Assembly: GCA_022565595.1 (NCBI GenBank)
Contig: JAIUML010000018.1
Span: 1-64,000 of the forward strand
Length of the DNA: 64,000 nt
Origin: Saccharospirillum sp.
GTDB lineage: Bacteria; Pseudomonadota; Gammaproteobacteria; Pseudomonadales; Natronospirillaceae
Direction: 5' to 3'
In this document: positions 49,213-61,389 of the stretch, one piece after another
How positions within the stretch are numbered: position 1 is the first letter of the stretch
Layout of the letters: every line of letters starts with the position of its first letter
The notes under the pieces: generated by a model
Databases searched by the model: none
What the model was told of the DNA's origin: nothing
The model's input: the letters and a program-made list of their open reading frames with translations, nothing else
Made by a program: the position numbers and the translations under genes

Positions 49213-49538
49213 TGTATCTTTCCTTCTTGACAGTGGGTTGTGTAATTATCGCTGGCCAGCGCTTCGTTATACGCAGCGTTCCGGCGAGGCCGTTTCAATG
49301 AGAAATTTGAAGTGGATAGTCAAAAATTTCGGATAAAACGGAGTGATCTGTTTCGAAAATAGTTGAATTACGAGAAAAGTGCGAAGTGGGTCACACTATT
49401 GGCTGGTTGCACCTGAAGCGCAATTGGTGAAAGCTTGCCCACTTTCCCGTTCGTGCCATGAAGCGGTCGCTTCACCATGGAGTACTCACCTTATGCTGAG
49501 CCTGTACACAGACTTATGCACAGTTTCTGGGGTTAACT
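49213..49538. other. 326-nt intergenic region, divergent promoters
   Basis: No gene is seen. It holds an AT-rich part next to the DUF4397 gene and a 7-bp hairpin (TGAAGCG-GT-CGCTTCA, about 49458-49475). A single TTATGCACA string at 49514-49522 resembles one DnaA box. It presumably contains the promoters of the DUF4397 lipoprotein and the TauE-like gene. Confidence 0.5.
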
Positions 49539-50288
49539 GTGTTTACTGATTGGATGCCCGAGTCGCTGAATCTGGCCAGCTTCTTTTTTCTGGTGGGGGT
49601 CAGCTACCTGACTTCGGCGATAACAGCTGCACTGGGCATTGGTGGTGGTATAACTTTGTTGGCCATTATGGCCAATTTGTTACCCATACCGGCGGTGATA
49701 CCGGTGCATGGGGTGGTGCAACTGGGCTCCAACCTGGGGCGAGCAAGTCTGTTGCGGCGCCATGTCGATACGCGGCTATTGCTCTGGTTTGCGCTCGGGT
49801 CTTTGCTGGGCTCGGTGCTCGGCGGTTATCTGGCGGTGAATCTTACTGGCCAGTGGCTGCGCGTCGCCATGGGGGCTTTTATCCTCTACAGCGCCTGGTT
49901 GCCCGCGGTGAAATTGGCGTCCGGTCGTCGTGCTCTGGTGGGCATTGCCACAGTGACTTCCTTTGCCGGTATGGTAGTTGGCGGTGTAGCACCCTTTATT
50001 TTTGCCGTGATCAAGGATTGGTTTGACGATCGCAAAGCCCTGGTGGGAACCCTGGCGGCGATGGTCAGCTTGCAGCAGGGTTTGAAGATGCTGCTGTTCG
50101 GCTTCCTTGGTTTTACTTTCACTCCCTGGCTGATGTTGATTGCCTTGATGATCGCCACCGGTTACCTCGGAACTTTGACCGGGCGCATCTTCCTTGAGCG
50201 CGCACCGGCTCGGGTGGTACAACCCATACTCAAGGTCGTACTCACGGTCATGGGTCTGCGTTTGCTCTATCTGGGCATCTGGGGTTAA
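49539..50288 (+). CDS. TauE/SafE-family membrane protein (DUF81)
   Basis: This protein has about 249 residues and eight hydrophobic segments. The family repeats are visible as 'YLTSAITAALGIGGGITLLAIM' near residue 22 and 'TVTSFAGMVVGGVAPFIFAVIKDWF' near 140. Such proteins are proposed to export sulfite or organosulfur anions. GTG 49539 or ATG 49554 could start it; GTG lies nearer to a GGGG tract. It is convergent with cydC, overlapping by 4 nt. Confidence 0.85.
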   Translation: MFTDWMPESLNLASFFFLVGVSYLTSAITAALGIGGGITLLAIMANLLPIPAVIPVHGVVQLGSNLGRASLLRRHVDTRLLLWFALGSLLGSVLGGYLAVNLTGQWLRVAMGAFILYSAWLPAVKLASGRRALVGIATVTSFAGMVVGGVAPFIFAVIKDWFDDRKALVGTLAAMVSLQQGLKMLLFGFLGFTFTPWLMLIALMIATGYLGTLTGRIFLERAPARVVQPILKVVLTVMGLRLLYLGIWG

Positions 50289-51928
50289 AGCTGAATCTGT
50301 TGAATGCCAACGGGCAAGACGCTTTGTTCATGGGCGAACCAGACCAGGGTGCGGTCTTTTCCCCAATGCTGTAGTTGCAGCATCAGCCGCTCAGCGGTGG
50401 TGGCATCCAGGCCGCGAAAGGGTTCGTCGAGCAATACCAGGGGGGCATCCTGTAACAGGATTCTGGCCAGTGCCAGACGACGTTGCTCTCCGCCCGATAG
50501 CGGCAGGCCTCCGTCACCTACCCAGGTATCGAGCCCTCGTTCACTCTGTTCCACTCGATCAGCCAGCTCTACCCATTCGAGCACTTCCCAGAGTTGTCGG
50601 TCTGTGGCTTCCGGCTTAGCCAGCAACAGATTGTTGGCGACTGTATCGCTGAATATCTGAGTCTCTTGAGTCAGCCAGGCGATGCACTCCGGGCCATCGA
50701 CCTGAGGCCAGGGTTCGGGCGGTTTGCCGTGAATCAGAACATCACCCTCGTCAACTGTATTCATACCTGCAATCAAGCTTGCCAGGCTGGACTTGCCGCG
50801 CCCGGAAGGCCCGGTAATAACCAACCAGCCTCCCAATTCCAATTGAAAAGAGAGACCATCGAAAAGCCGTTCACCACCGCGGCTGGCGCTGAGATTACGG
50901 CAAACAAGGATTGGCATGTATGGTTGCTCAAGCCCGGTCACCTGTTGGGGAGTGAGCTCTTCCTGAAGTTCGTTGAGGCGCTCGGCCGCAAGGAGGGTGT
51001 GACCGAATTGGCTGAAGGCTTTTGGTAGAGCGGCAAAGGCTTCGGTGAGCGCCAGTGTCGCCAGTAACAGCATCACCAACACAGGGCCGCTCAAGGCGGC
51101 TTCGAGGTATCCCTGAATGCCGAGTACCAGGAGTATGACGACCAGCAGAGCCAGCAGCGCACTGGTGAGGCTGTTGATCAAGGCCGTCAAGCGTGCCAGT
51201 TTCTCCTGATTGGATTGCAGCGACTCGTGAGCCTGCCACAGACGCTGAGCATGAGCTGTCTCTTTGTGGGCAGCCTTGAGTTCTGCCATGCCCTGAAGGT
51301 GGTCGATGCCATGCCAGCGCAGTTGCTCTATCGTCTCACCCACCTGCCTGCCAAATCGGGCCCCTGATCGTGCCGGAACCCAGGTAGAGAGGATCAGCAG
51401 CCCGATCAAACCGATCAATAACAGGGCAGCGGCTTTTGGCAGCCAGATAGCGACCACGCCAGCGACAACCAGGCTACTGATCAGCGCGACGATGGGCGGT
51501 GCCAACAAACGAAGGTAGAGATTGTCGAGCGCATCGACATCCTGAGTCAGTCGGTTCAGCCACTGACCGCTGCGCTGGCGAGAAAGTCGGTTAGGGTTGA
51601 TCTGGCTGAGTTGGCCAAAGAGGTGCAGTCGTAAATCGGCGAGCAAACGAAGTATGGTGTCGTGATTGTACAGACGCTCCAGATAGCGAGAAATTGTTCG
51701 AGTCAAAGCAAAAGCACGGATGCCGGCACCGGGCACATAAACATCGAAGTAGGTGCTAATGCCAACCGCCATCACCAGTGCCGTCAGTCCTGTCGCGGTT
51801 ATAAACCAGCCCGAAAGACCCAGCAGAGCGACGGCAGCCAACACAGTACCGAGCATCAACAAAGCTCCGATCACCAGCCGCCCTTTGCGTCGCGCTATCA
51901 CACGAATCCAGGGGAAGAGGGCCTTCAT
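50285..51928 (-). CDS. cydC: ABC exporter subunit CydC (cysteine/glutathione export for cytochrome bd assembly)
   Basis: This half-transporter has 547 residues. A six-helix membrane domain (about 1-315) is followed by a nucleotide-binding domain with 'ITGPSGRGKSSL', signature 'LPLSGGEQRRLALARIL' and 'LVLLDEPFRGLD'. It pairs with CydD to export reduced thiols to the periplasm, needed for cytochrome bd maturation. Its start overlaps the cydD stop by ATGA. Last gene of the cydABDC operon. Confidence 0.92.
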   Translation of the reverse strand: MKALFPWIRVIARRKGRLVIGALLMLGTVLAAVALLGLSGWFITATGLTALVMAVGISTYFDVYVPGAGIRAFALTRTISRYLERLYNHDTILRLLADLRLHLFGQLSQINPNRLSRQRSGQWLNRLTQDVDALDNLYLRLLAPPIVALISSLVVAGVVAIWLPKAAALLLIGLIGLLILSTWVPARSGARFGRQVGETIEQLRWHGIDHLQGMAELKAAHKETAHAQRLWQAHESLQSNQEKLARLTALINSLTSALLALLVVILLVLGIQGYLEAALSGPVLVMLLLATLALTEAFAALPKAFSQFGHTLLAAERLNELQEELTPQQVTGLEQPYMPILVCRNLSASRGGERLFDGLSFQLELGGWLVITGPSGRGKSSLASLIAGMNTVDEGDVLIHGKPPEPWPQVDGPECIAWLTQETQIFSDTVANNLLLAKPEATDRQLWEVLEWVELADRVEQSERGLDTWVGDGGLPLSGGEQRRLALARILLQDAPLVLLDEPFRGLDATTAERLMLQLQHWGKDRTLVWFAHEQSVLPVGIQQIQL

Positions 51929-53595
51929 TGACTTCCTCCCAGATCGATCACTTGATCGGCTATCTCGATGAGCGCGGGGTCGTGAGTGGCAGCGATGACC
52001 AGGCGTTGTTCATCGGCCAGAACGCGCAGCAGGCCAATAACTGTGTCTCTGCTGTCCGGGTCCAGCGCTGCCGTTGGTTCATCCAACAGCACTAGCGGCA
52101 GTGACGACAACATCACCCTGGCAAGTGCGAGGCGCTGTGCTTGCCCACCGGAGAGTTGCCCTCCGCCTTCACCGACTGGGCTGTCCAATCCTTGTGGGCT
52201 TTGCTGCACCCTCTTGCTCAGCCCCAGTTGCGACAAGGCCTCGAGCATCTGTGCGTCGCTGGCTTCGGGCGACAGCAGTTGCAGATTGTCGCGCCAGGAG
52301 CCGAACAACAGAAAGGGGCGTTGGGAGAGCCAGGCCAGGGGGTGCTTGCCGGGGGTCTCACCAAATACCGTCAGTTGCCCTCGGTCTGGCGCTTGGAAGC
52401 CAGCAATCAGGCTTAATAGAGTGCTTTTACCACTGCCCGTTGGCCCACTGATCACCACCAGTTGGCCAGGCTCAAACCTGGCGTTGAGGCCCCCATAGAG
52501 TTCGCCTCTGTCCGGTAGCGTCCGGTGCAGGTCGATCAACTCCAGGCGGTTGTCGGCGGGTTTTTCTGTGATGGTCTCTTCGCCACGGATTTCCCTGGCG
52601 ACTGCGATTCCAGCCAGTTGCGCCGCTGCACCCAAGGCGGCGGCTCGATCATGATAATGCTGGGCGAGAGTGCGCAGCGGTTGAAAAAACTCGGGAGCCA
52701 ACAGCAGGATGAGCAAACCCGAGAACAAAGTCAGATCAACACTGGGGCCCCAACTGATGTAGCCGAGCAAGCCAAAGCCGATGTAAATGGCCAGCATGGC
52801 GATGGCCACGGCGGCGAAAAACTCAAGTACTGCGGATGACAGGAAGGCGATGCGCAGTGTTTTCATCGTCAGAAGACGGTATTCATCGCTGTGTTGCCCA
52901 AGGCGTTCTTTGGCGGCTCTGGTTTGTCCAAATAACTGCAGCGTGGTCAGGCCGCGGATACGATCCAGAAACTGGCCTGCGAGTCTGCCAAGGCTGGCGA
53001 AATGTTGCTGGTTGACTCGGTCCGCGCCCATTCCGACCAGTGCCATGAAGACCGGAATCAAGGGCGCAGACATCAGCAGCAGCAAGCCAGCGACCCAGTC
53101 CAGCCAGAATACCAGCAGCAGTATTACCAGCGGTACCCAAAGGGTGATCTGTAACTGAGGCAGGAAGCGGGCAAAATAGCCATCCAGCGCTTCAGTCTGA
53201 TCAATCAGTTGGCTGGCATGATTGGCAGCAGATTGTTGCGCTGTATTGATCGGGCCAAGGTGCGCCCAACTGGCCAGCAATTGCTTCCGAACGAGGCTGC
53301 GCACCCCAAGGCTGGCACGATTGGCCGCTGCTTCCTGCCAGTATTGCGCCAGGGCGCGTAGCACGATGACCGCCAGCATCAACGCCAGGGCGGGCAACAA
53401 GGCGGGGAAAGTTTTCTGGTTGATCAGCAGCGCCGTGATGACCCAGGCAAGGAGTGCCAATTGGGCGATGGTCGCCAGCCCAACCAGACTGCCTGCTAGA
53501 GCGGCCTGTCGTTGCAGGGTTCGACTGCTCTGGCCCAATTGCTTGAGCCAGATTTTTCGTTCCCTTAATGGGACTTCTGTCTCAGTGATAGCCAA
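51925..53595 (-). CDS. cydD: ABC exporter subunit CydD
   Basis: This half-transporter has 556 residues. The membrane domain (about 25-320) contains 'WVPLVILLLVFWLDWVAGLLLL'. The ATPase domain has 'ISGPTGSGKSTLLSLIAG', 'GGGQLSGGQAQRLALARV' and 'LVLLDEPTAALD'. It forms the heterodimer with CydC. Its start lies inside the end of cydB (14-nt overlap), so the oxidase and its assembly transporter are translationally linked. Confidence 0.92.
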   Translation of the reverse strand: MAITETEVPLRERKIWLKQLGQSSRTLQRQAALAGSLVGLATIAQLALLAWVITALLINQKTFPALLPALALMLAVIVLRALAQYWQEAAANRASLGVRSLVRKQLLASWAHLGPINTAQQSAANHASQLIDQTEALDGYFARFLPQLQITLWVPLVILLLVFWLDWVAGLLLLMSAPLIPVFMALVGMGADRVNQQHFASLGRLAGQFLDRIRGLTTLQLFGQTRAAKERLGQHSDEYRLLTMKTLRIAFLSSAVLEFFAAVAIAMLAIYIGFGLLGYISWGPSVDLTLFSGLLILLLAPEFFQPLRTLAQHYHDRAAALGAAAQLAGIAVAREIRGEETITEKPADNRLELIDLHRTLPDRGELYGGLNARFEPGQLVVISGPTGSGKSTLLSLIAGFQAPDRGQLTVFGETPGKHPLAWLSQRPFLLFGSWRDNLQLLSPEASDAQMLEALSQLGLSKRVQQSPQGLDSPVGEGGGQLSGGQAQRLALARVMLSSLPLVLLDEPTAALDPDSRDTVIGLLRVLADEQRLVIAATHDPALIEIADQVIDLGGSQ

Positions 53596-54586
53596 CGCCA
53601 GCCTTTACCTTGCCGCGAAACACCCAGTAGGTCCAGGCGGTGTACATCAATACAAAGGGGATGACGAACAACAGTCCGATCAGCAGAAAAAGCTGCGATT
53701 CATGAGCTGAAGCGGCATCCCAGATGGTGTAGGTTGGCGGAACGATATAGGGCAGTTTGCTGAACAAGAGACCAAGGTAGGCGAAGATAAAAATGCCCAT
53801 GGTCGCCACAAAGGGCATGCCTTCATCGCGACGTTTAAGCGCCCGTAACAAAACAGCCATCGAGATCAAAGCACCGACCGGTAGCAGCCAGATCAGGCTG
53901 ACCTGATCGAACCAGCGACTGCGCACGTCATCGTTCACCAGGGGTGTCCAGATACTGACAATCACGAAGACGGCCGCCAACGCTGCGAGCAAATACGGCG
54001 TAATGCGGTAGGCCCAATCCTGGATGTAGCCTTCGGATTTCATGATCAGCCAGGTGCTGCCCAGGAGGGCATAACCGGCGAGCATGCCGAGGCCGGTCAT
54101 GACGGTGAAGGGAGTGAGCCAATCCAGAGCACCACCAACGTAGCGGAAGTTTTCCACTTCAAAGCCCTGAATATAGGTGCCGACCACGGCGCCCTGAGCG
54201 AAGCTCGCCAGAATGGAGCCACCGGCAAAGGCCCAGTTCCATAGGTAGCGTGAGGTTTTCGCCTTGAAGCGAAACTCGAAGGCCACGCCGCGAAAAATCA
54301 GCCCGGCCAGCATCAGGAAAACCCCGAGATAGAGTGCGGGCAGAAAGACGCTATACACCAGCGGAAAGGCGGCAAGCAAGCCGGCCCCGCCGAGAATCAA
54401 CCAGGTTTCGTTACCATCCCAGACAGGAGCAACGGAGTTCATCATCACACCGCGGGCGTCTTCATCCGGTGCAAAGGGAAAGAGGATGCCCTGGCCGAGG
54501 TCGAAGCCATCCATCAGTACATACATGATGATGCCAAAGCCAATGATGCCAGCCCAAATGGGCACAAGGTCAAATACCGGTTCCAT
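53582..54586 (-). CDS. cydB: Cytochrome bd-type quinol oxidase subunit II
   Basis: This membrane subunit (334 residues) has eight to nine helices. It shows 'WAGIIGFGIIMYVLMDGFDLGQGILFPF' at the start, 'VWDGNETWLILGGAGLLAAFP' near residue 52 and 'LMYTAWTYWVFRGKV' at the end, all typical of CydB/CioB. The length is that of the CioB branch. It is 2 nt downstream of subunit I. Confidence 0.93.
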   Translation of the reverse strand: MEPVFDLVPIWAGIIGFGIIMYVLMDGFDLGQGILFPFAPDEDARGVMMNSVAPVWDGNETWLILGGAGLLAAFPLVYSVFLPALYLGVFLMLAGLIFRGVAFEFRFKAKTSRYLWNWAFAGGSILASFAQGAVVGTYIQGFEVENFRYVGGALDWLTPFTVMTGLGMLAGYALLGSTWLIMKSEGYIQDWAYRITPYLLAALAAVFVIVSIWTPLVNDDVRSRWFDQVSLIWLLPVGALISMAVLLRALKRRDEGMPFVATMGIFIFAYLGLLFSKLPYIVPPTYTIWDAASAHESQLFLLIGLLFVIPFVLMYTAWTYWVFRGKVKAGVGYH

Positions 54587-54588
54587 AA

Positions 54589-55986
54589 TCAGGCTCCTTC
54601 TTCCAGGGGAACATCGACCGCAGACAGCGGACGCTTGGCGCGGTGGCTGGGCTCATCGTCAGGCTCATGGGCCTGGTACTCGAGGCCGTCACGCAGTATA
54701 CGCATCAAGTAATAAAGCCCACCGGTGAACACCAGCGCATAGACGACGATGTAGCCGATGAGAGTGACCAGTGCCATCCAGCCTTGAAGCGACGGCGTCA
54801 GCCCTTGCTCAAAGGTCATTACGCCGTAAATCAGCCAGGGCGCTCGACCAATCTCTGTGGTAAACCAGCCAGCGATTACGGCGATAAAAGGCGTGATACT
54901 CATGACTTGCAGTACGCGCCAATACCATTGGCTTGACCAGAGTGTTCCTTTAAGGCGCAGTACCAGACCGGTGACTGCCACGGCGATCATCAACAGGCCG
55001 ATACCGACCATGACCCTGAATGACCAGAAAACCCAGGCCACTGGTGGCTGCTCTTCCGGTGCGACCTCATTCAGGCCAGGGACAACGCCATCGGCAGAGT
55101 GTTTGAGAATGATGCTGGCCAGGTTGGGAATGCCGATTTCAAATCGGTTGGTCTGATTCTCCTGGTCCGGCAAGGCAAAGAGTAGCAAGGGTACGTTGCT
55201 TTGAGTTTCCCAATTGCCCTCCATGGCGGCGACCTTGACCGGCTGGTGCTCCAGCGTATTCAGACCGTGCAGATCACCGACCCAGGTTTGCAAGGGCGTC
55301 AGAATCAGTAGCAGCCAGAGCGTCATTGACAGAGCCTTGCGGTTGGCCTCGACTTCCCGCTTGCGTATCAGATACCAGGCACTGACCCCGGCCACGACGA
55401 AGCCACCAGTCAGGAAGGAGGCCAGCCCCATGTGCGCAAAGCGGTAAGGCAGAGAGGGGTTGAATATCGCTTCCAACCAGGAGGTGACATAGATGAGTTC
55501 ACCGCGGAATTCGAATCCGGCCGGCGTATGCATCCAACTGTTGGCAGATAGAATCCAGAAGGACGAAATGAAGGTGCCGACCGCCACCAGAATGGCCGAC
55601 AGCAAGAAGATCCCCGGCGGCACCTTGCCTCGGCCAAACAACAGAACGCCGAGGAAGGCGGCTTCAAGGAAGAAGGCCGTGACGACTTCGTAGCTGAGAA
55701 TTGGACCCAGAAAATTGGCACTGATATAGGAGAAGTTGCTCCAGTTGGTGCCGAACTGGAAGGCCATGACGATACCAGAGACCACGCCCATACCGAACAC
55801 AACGGCGAACACCCTTGTCCAGAAGGATGACAACCTGGTCCAGATTGGGTTTTCGGTTTTATAGGCCAGGCCTTCCAATACGGCGATGTAGGATGCAAGG
55901 CCAATGGTGAATACAGGAAAAATGGCGTGAAAAGAAACGACGAAAGCGAATTGCAATCGCGATAGCAAGAGTGGATCCAGTTCCAT
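54589..55986 (-). CDS. cydA: Cytochrome bd-type quinol oxidase subunit I (short Q-loop, CioA-like)
   Basis: This heme-bearing subunit (465 residues) has nine hydrophobic helices. His20 in 'VVSFHAIFPVF' is the expected high-spin heme ligand region, and 'GRAPWLIYGVMTFEQG' and 'GLNTLEHQPVKVAAMEGNWET' are conserved. It is about 60 residues shorter than E. coli CydA, as in the CioA/short-Q-loop group that often resists cyanide. It oxidises quinol and reduces oxygen to water. ATG 55986 follows GGGAGGTTAT. An FNR-like site lies upstream. Confidence 0.93.
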   Translation of the reverse strand: MELDPLLLSRLQFAFVVSFHAIFPVFTIGLASYIAVLEGLAYKTENPIWTRLSSFWTRVFAVVFGMGVVSGIVMAFQFGTNWSNFSYISANFLGPILSYEVVTAFFLEAAFLGVLLFGRGKVPPGIFLLSAILVAVGTFISSFWILSANSWMHTPAGFEFRGELIYVTSWLEAIFNPSLPYRFAHMGLASFLTGGFVVAGVSAWYLIRKREVEANRKALSMTLWLLLILTPLQTWVGDLHGLNTLEHQPVKVAAMEGNWETQSNVPLLLFALPDQENQTNRFEIGIPNLASIILKHSADGVVPGLNEVAPEEQPPVAWVFWSFRVMVGIGLLMIAVAVTGLVLRLKGTLWSSQWYWRVLQVMSITPFIAVIAGWFTTEIGRAPWLIYGVMTFEQGLTPSLQGWMALVTLIGYIVVYALVFTGGLYYLMRILRDGLEYQAHEPDDEPSHRAKRPLSAVDVPLEEGA

Positions 55987-56018
55987 ATAACCTCCCGGAA
56001 GTGTAATCAGGCAGTCGG

Positions 56019-56059
56019 ACTATATTAGAATATCATAATTAAAGCTTGATCCTGGTCAA
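56019..56059 (-). promoter_or_regulatory. FNR/ANR-like promoter of cydABDC
   Basis: TTGAT-N4-GTCAA (56046-56059, 9 of 10 to the FNR consensus) is centred 31 bp upstream of a TATAGT -10 candidate (56019-56024, minus strand). This is near-class II spacing. It fits oxygen-dependent control of a high-affinity or cyanide-insensitive oxidase. Confidence 0.6.
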
Positions 56060-56192
56060 CCAGTGTAGACCTTTTGGAGATTGAACGTCGGCCTGGACTC
56101 TTCAGGGAAGCATGAAACGGCTGGCTTTTAAGGGCGCTTGAAGCGATGCGCTTTGTCATTCCGCCAGTTTTGCACTGTCCAACGTCAAACGT

Positions 56193-56222
56193 AAAAAAAC
56201 CGGGTGGTATGACCACCCGGTT
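56193..56222 (-). terminator. Rho-independent terminator of the peroxiredoxin gene
   Basis: An 11-bp perfect stem (AACCGGGTGGT / ACCACCCGGTT) is followed by a seven-T run on the minus strand, 25 nt past the peroxiredoxin stop. Confidence 0.88.
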
Positions 56223-56247
56223 CTGATGCCTTGCGCCTAGGCTCAGC

Positions 56248-56874
56248 TTAGACCTTAGTCAGGCGCAGGTAGGAGCGTACTTCGTTCCAGCCTTGCGGGA
56301 ACAGGTCCTTGGCTTCTTCGTTGGGGATCGATGGTGGAATGATCACCTCATCACCCTTGCGCCAATCGGCGGGAGTGGCAATGCGCTTCTCATCGCCCAA
56401 TTGCAGAGCGTCAATGACCCGGAGGATCTCGTCGAAGTTACGACCTACAGACATGGGGTAGGTCATGGTCAGACGGATCTTCTTGTTCGGGTCGATGATG
56501 AAAACGCTGCGCACGGCGGCGGTTTCGCTTTCTCCCGGGTGGATCATGTCGTACAGCTGAGAGATCTTGTGTTCAGCATCGGCGACGATCGGGAACTCCA
56601 GCGTAGTGTTCTGCGTATCATTGACGTCGTTGATCCACTTGACGTGCTCTTCTACGGTGTCGGTCGACAGCCCAATTGGTTTGGTGTTGCGTGCTGCAAA
56701 CTCACCTGCCAGTTGAGCGGTACGGCCCATTTCGGTGGTACACACCGGGGTAAAGTCAGCCGGGTGACTGAAGAAAAAGGCCCAGGAATCACCAATCCAC
56801 TCGTGAAAGTCGATGGTGCCCTTGGTGGTTTCGATAGTGAAGTTGGGTGCGGTATCGCCTAAACGTAATGACAT
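56248..56874 (-). CDS. 1-Cys peroxiredoxin (Prdx6 type)
   Basis: This cytosolic peroxidase (208 residues) has the peroxidatic Cys45 in 'HPADFTPVCTTE', followed by 'LSTDTVEEHVKWI' and 'VRSVFIIDPNKKIRL'. The C-terminal 'ATPADWRKGDEVIIPPSI' extension is typical of the Prdx6 branch, and no resolving Cys is present. It reduces hydrogen peroxide and organic hydroperoxides. It starts with MSLRLGDTAPNF. The promoter region contains the palindrome at 56940 and a weak Fur-like string. Confidence 0.93.
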   Translation of the reverse strand: MSLRLGDTAPNFTIETTKGTIDFHEWIGDSWAFFFSHPADFTPVCTTEMGRTAQLAGEFAARNTKPIGLSTDTVEEHVKWINDVNDTQNTTLEFPIVADAEHKISQLYDMIHPGESETAAVRSVFIIDPNKKIRLTMTYPMSVGRNFDEILRVIDALQLGDEKRIATPADWRKGDEVIIPPSIPNEEAKDLFPQGWNEVRSYLRLTKV

Positions 56875-56939
56875 AACTGTTCTCCTGTTGCTTTACAATT
56901 TCGCTCGGACTGTCCAACTCGAGCGGTTGATATGATTAT

Positions 56940-56955
56940 ATTAGTAAATACTAAT
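56940..56955. promoter_or_regulatory. Palindromic operator candidate upstream of the peroxiredoxin gene
   Basis: ATTAGTA-AA-TACTAAT is a perfect 7+7 palindrome, 66 nt before the peroxiredoxin start. Next to it, the minus strand reads GATAATGACAATTAC, about 14 of 19 to a Fur box when extended. The regulator is not identifiable from sequence alone. Confidence 0.45.
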
Positions 56956-57017
56956 TTAACAAGAGTAATTGTCATTATCACTTCTATAGCTTTTAGCTAT
57001 CACGCCTGGCCGCGTCT

Positions 57018-60116
<3,099 letters not shown>

Positions 60117-60121
60117 TTATG

Positions 60122-60161
60122 CCTGGTTACCAGGTAAAATTATTGTTTGGTAACGTTTTCA
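60122..60161. promoter_or_regulatory. LacI/GalR-type operator pair upstream of lacZ
   Basis: CCTGGT-T-ACCAGG (60122-60134) and TGGTAACGTTTTCA (60148-60161, CG-centred) are palindromes. The second fits the LacI-family pattern TGNAANCGNTTNCA in its core and overlaps a TTGAAA -35 candidate on the minus strand. The regulator is encoded elsewhere. Confidence 0.5.
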
Positions 60162-60232
60162 AGCCATTGTTGATCATCACGGCCGTAGGGTCAAACTGCT
60201 ATGATGGCTTTTTTAAGGAATGAGAAATCTGC

Positions 60233-61372
60233 ATGACGATTCTGTCTGCTATAAACAATCTATGCGGTATCGTTCAGCGACGCGGAGGCTACAACAGGGC
60301 CTTCTGGCTGAGTGCCCTGCTGTCATTGAGTGCGGTAAGCACTGCACAAACGAACAGCACCGCCACGGCGCCCTGGCTGGAAGTGATCCGGGAAACACCT
60401 TACGTCTACAGCCAGGGTTTCTACACCAATCTGTCGACCATAAGGCGCTGGGTGCTGCTTAACGAGAGCTATTGCGAGCAGCCAGATCGACACATACTCT
60501 ACGACCGGCGCGGACGCTTTCTCTCCTATTTTACCAACCTGGAGACAGTAGAGCAGAATCAGGATCGGTTGAACGAATTGAGAGACCAATTCTACCAGCA
60601 GGAGCGTGTGCACCGCTGGATCGGCGGTGACATCAACAGTACGGGATACCCCTTTGCCTTGCGCTGCGACCACCCGCACGCCAATCTGTCGACAGCCCTG
60701 GACCGCTTACTGGGCACTCACCCGGAGGACCGTGTCTGGGGCACCTGGGATGGCATGACCGCCGGCACGGAAGAAGCGCCCATTGCGCTGGTAGACCTGG
60801 TGATGATGGTGTTCGACGACAAGGCCGCACGGCAGGGCTTTGAAGTCTCGGACGATGTAAGGCGTGCCTTTCTTGGCCAAATCATCATCGAGAGCGGTGC
60901 TCGCAAGCTGAGTTTCTCCAGCGCCCGAGCCATCGGCCTGCTGCAACTGAGGCCTGAAGTCCTGAGCGATTGCGAAATCCCCGAACGTTTCTACCTGCAC
61001 CGCATGGCCCAGGTAGACTGCGCAGTCCGACTCTATCAACAAAACGACCGCAACCTCAGGCCGGCCTTCGATGAGCGCTTCGGCCATTTACCGGAAGACA
61101 AGCGAGAGCGACTCTATTCGCTGATGTTGGTGCAGGCCTACCACGGCGGCATAGGCCGCATGTTGCAATTGCTGGGCGACGAAGAACCCGGCCGTGCCGG
61201 CCATCGTTTCGCCGAGAGCCCACAACGTTACAGCGCAGAAGACATGGCCACCGGCCTCATTTACCACAACATGGGACGCATAGGCCTCGGCCTCGCCTCC
61301 CTCTACTACCTCGTCGACGTCGCCATCGCCAGTGAGGTTGTCTGTACCGCTCGGCCGGATGTGTGCCCTTGA
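60233..61372 (+). CDS. Exported protein with SLT (lytic transglycosylase)-like region
   Basis: This protein has 379 residues. A hydrophobic N-terminal segment (about 22-38, ending STAQT) suggests export. A catalytic-looking region starts at Glu220, 'IIIESGARKLSFSSARAIGLLQLRPEV', followed by 'YHGGIGRM', which parallels the ES...S..A.GLMQ and late Y/G motifs of soluble lytic transglycosylases. The first 200 residues (Cys at 81 and 145) are unassigned. It would cut peptidoglycan in the periplasm if active. It is divergent from lacZ. Confidence 0.65.
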   Translation: MTILSAINNLCGIVQRRGGYNRAFWLSALLSLSAVSTAQTNSTATAPWLEVIRETPYVYSQGFYTNLSTIRRWVLLNESYCEQPDRHILYDRRGRFLSYFTNLETVEQNQDRLNELRDQFYQQERVHRWIGGDINSTGYPFALRCDHPHANLSTALDRLLGTHPEDRVWGTWDGMTAGTEEAPIALVDLVMMVFDDKAARQGFEVSDDVRRAFLGQIIIESGARKLSFSSARAIGLLQLRPEVLSDCEIPERFYLHRMAQVDCAVRLYQQNDRNLRPAFDERFGHLPEDKRERLYSLMLVQAYHGGIGRMLQLLGDEEPGRAGHRFAESPQRYSAEDMATGLIYHNMGRIGLGLASLYYLVDVAIASEVVCTARPDVCP

Positions 61373-61389
61373 TATCCCTGGTTGCGAAT

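Noticed and set aside
49514-49522. TTATGCACA, one DnaA-box-like string
   Set aside because: It is a single copy with no cluster, AT-rich unwinding element or dnaA/dnaN neighbours; not an origin.
56025-56216. 63-codon minus-strand ORF between the peroxiredoxin and cydA genes
   Set aside because: It overlaps the cydA promoter elements and the peroxiredoxin terminator, has no ribosome site and a random-looking translation.
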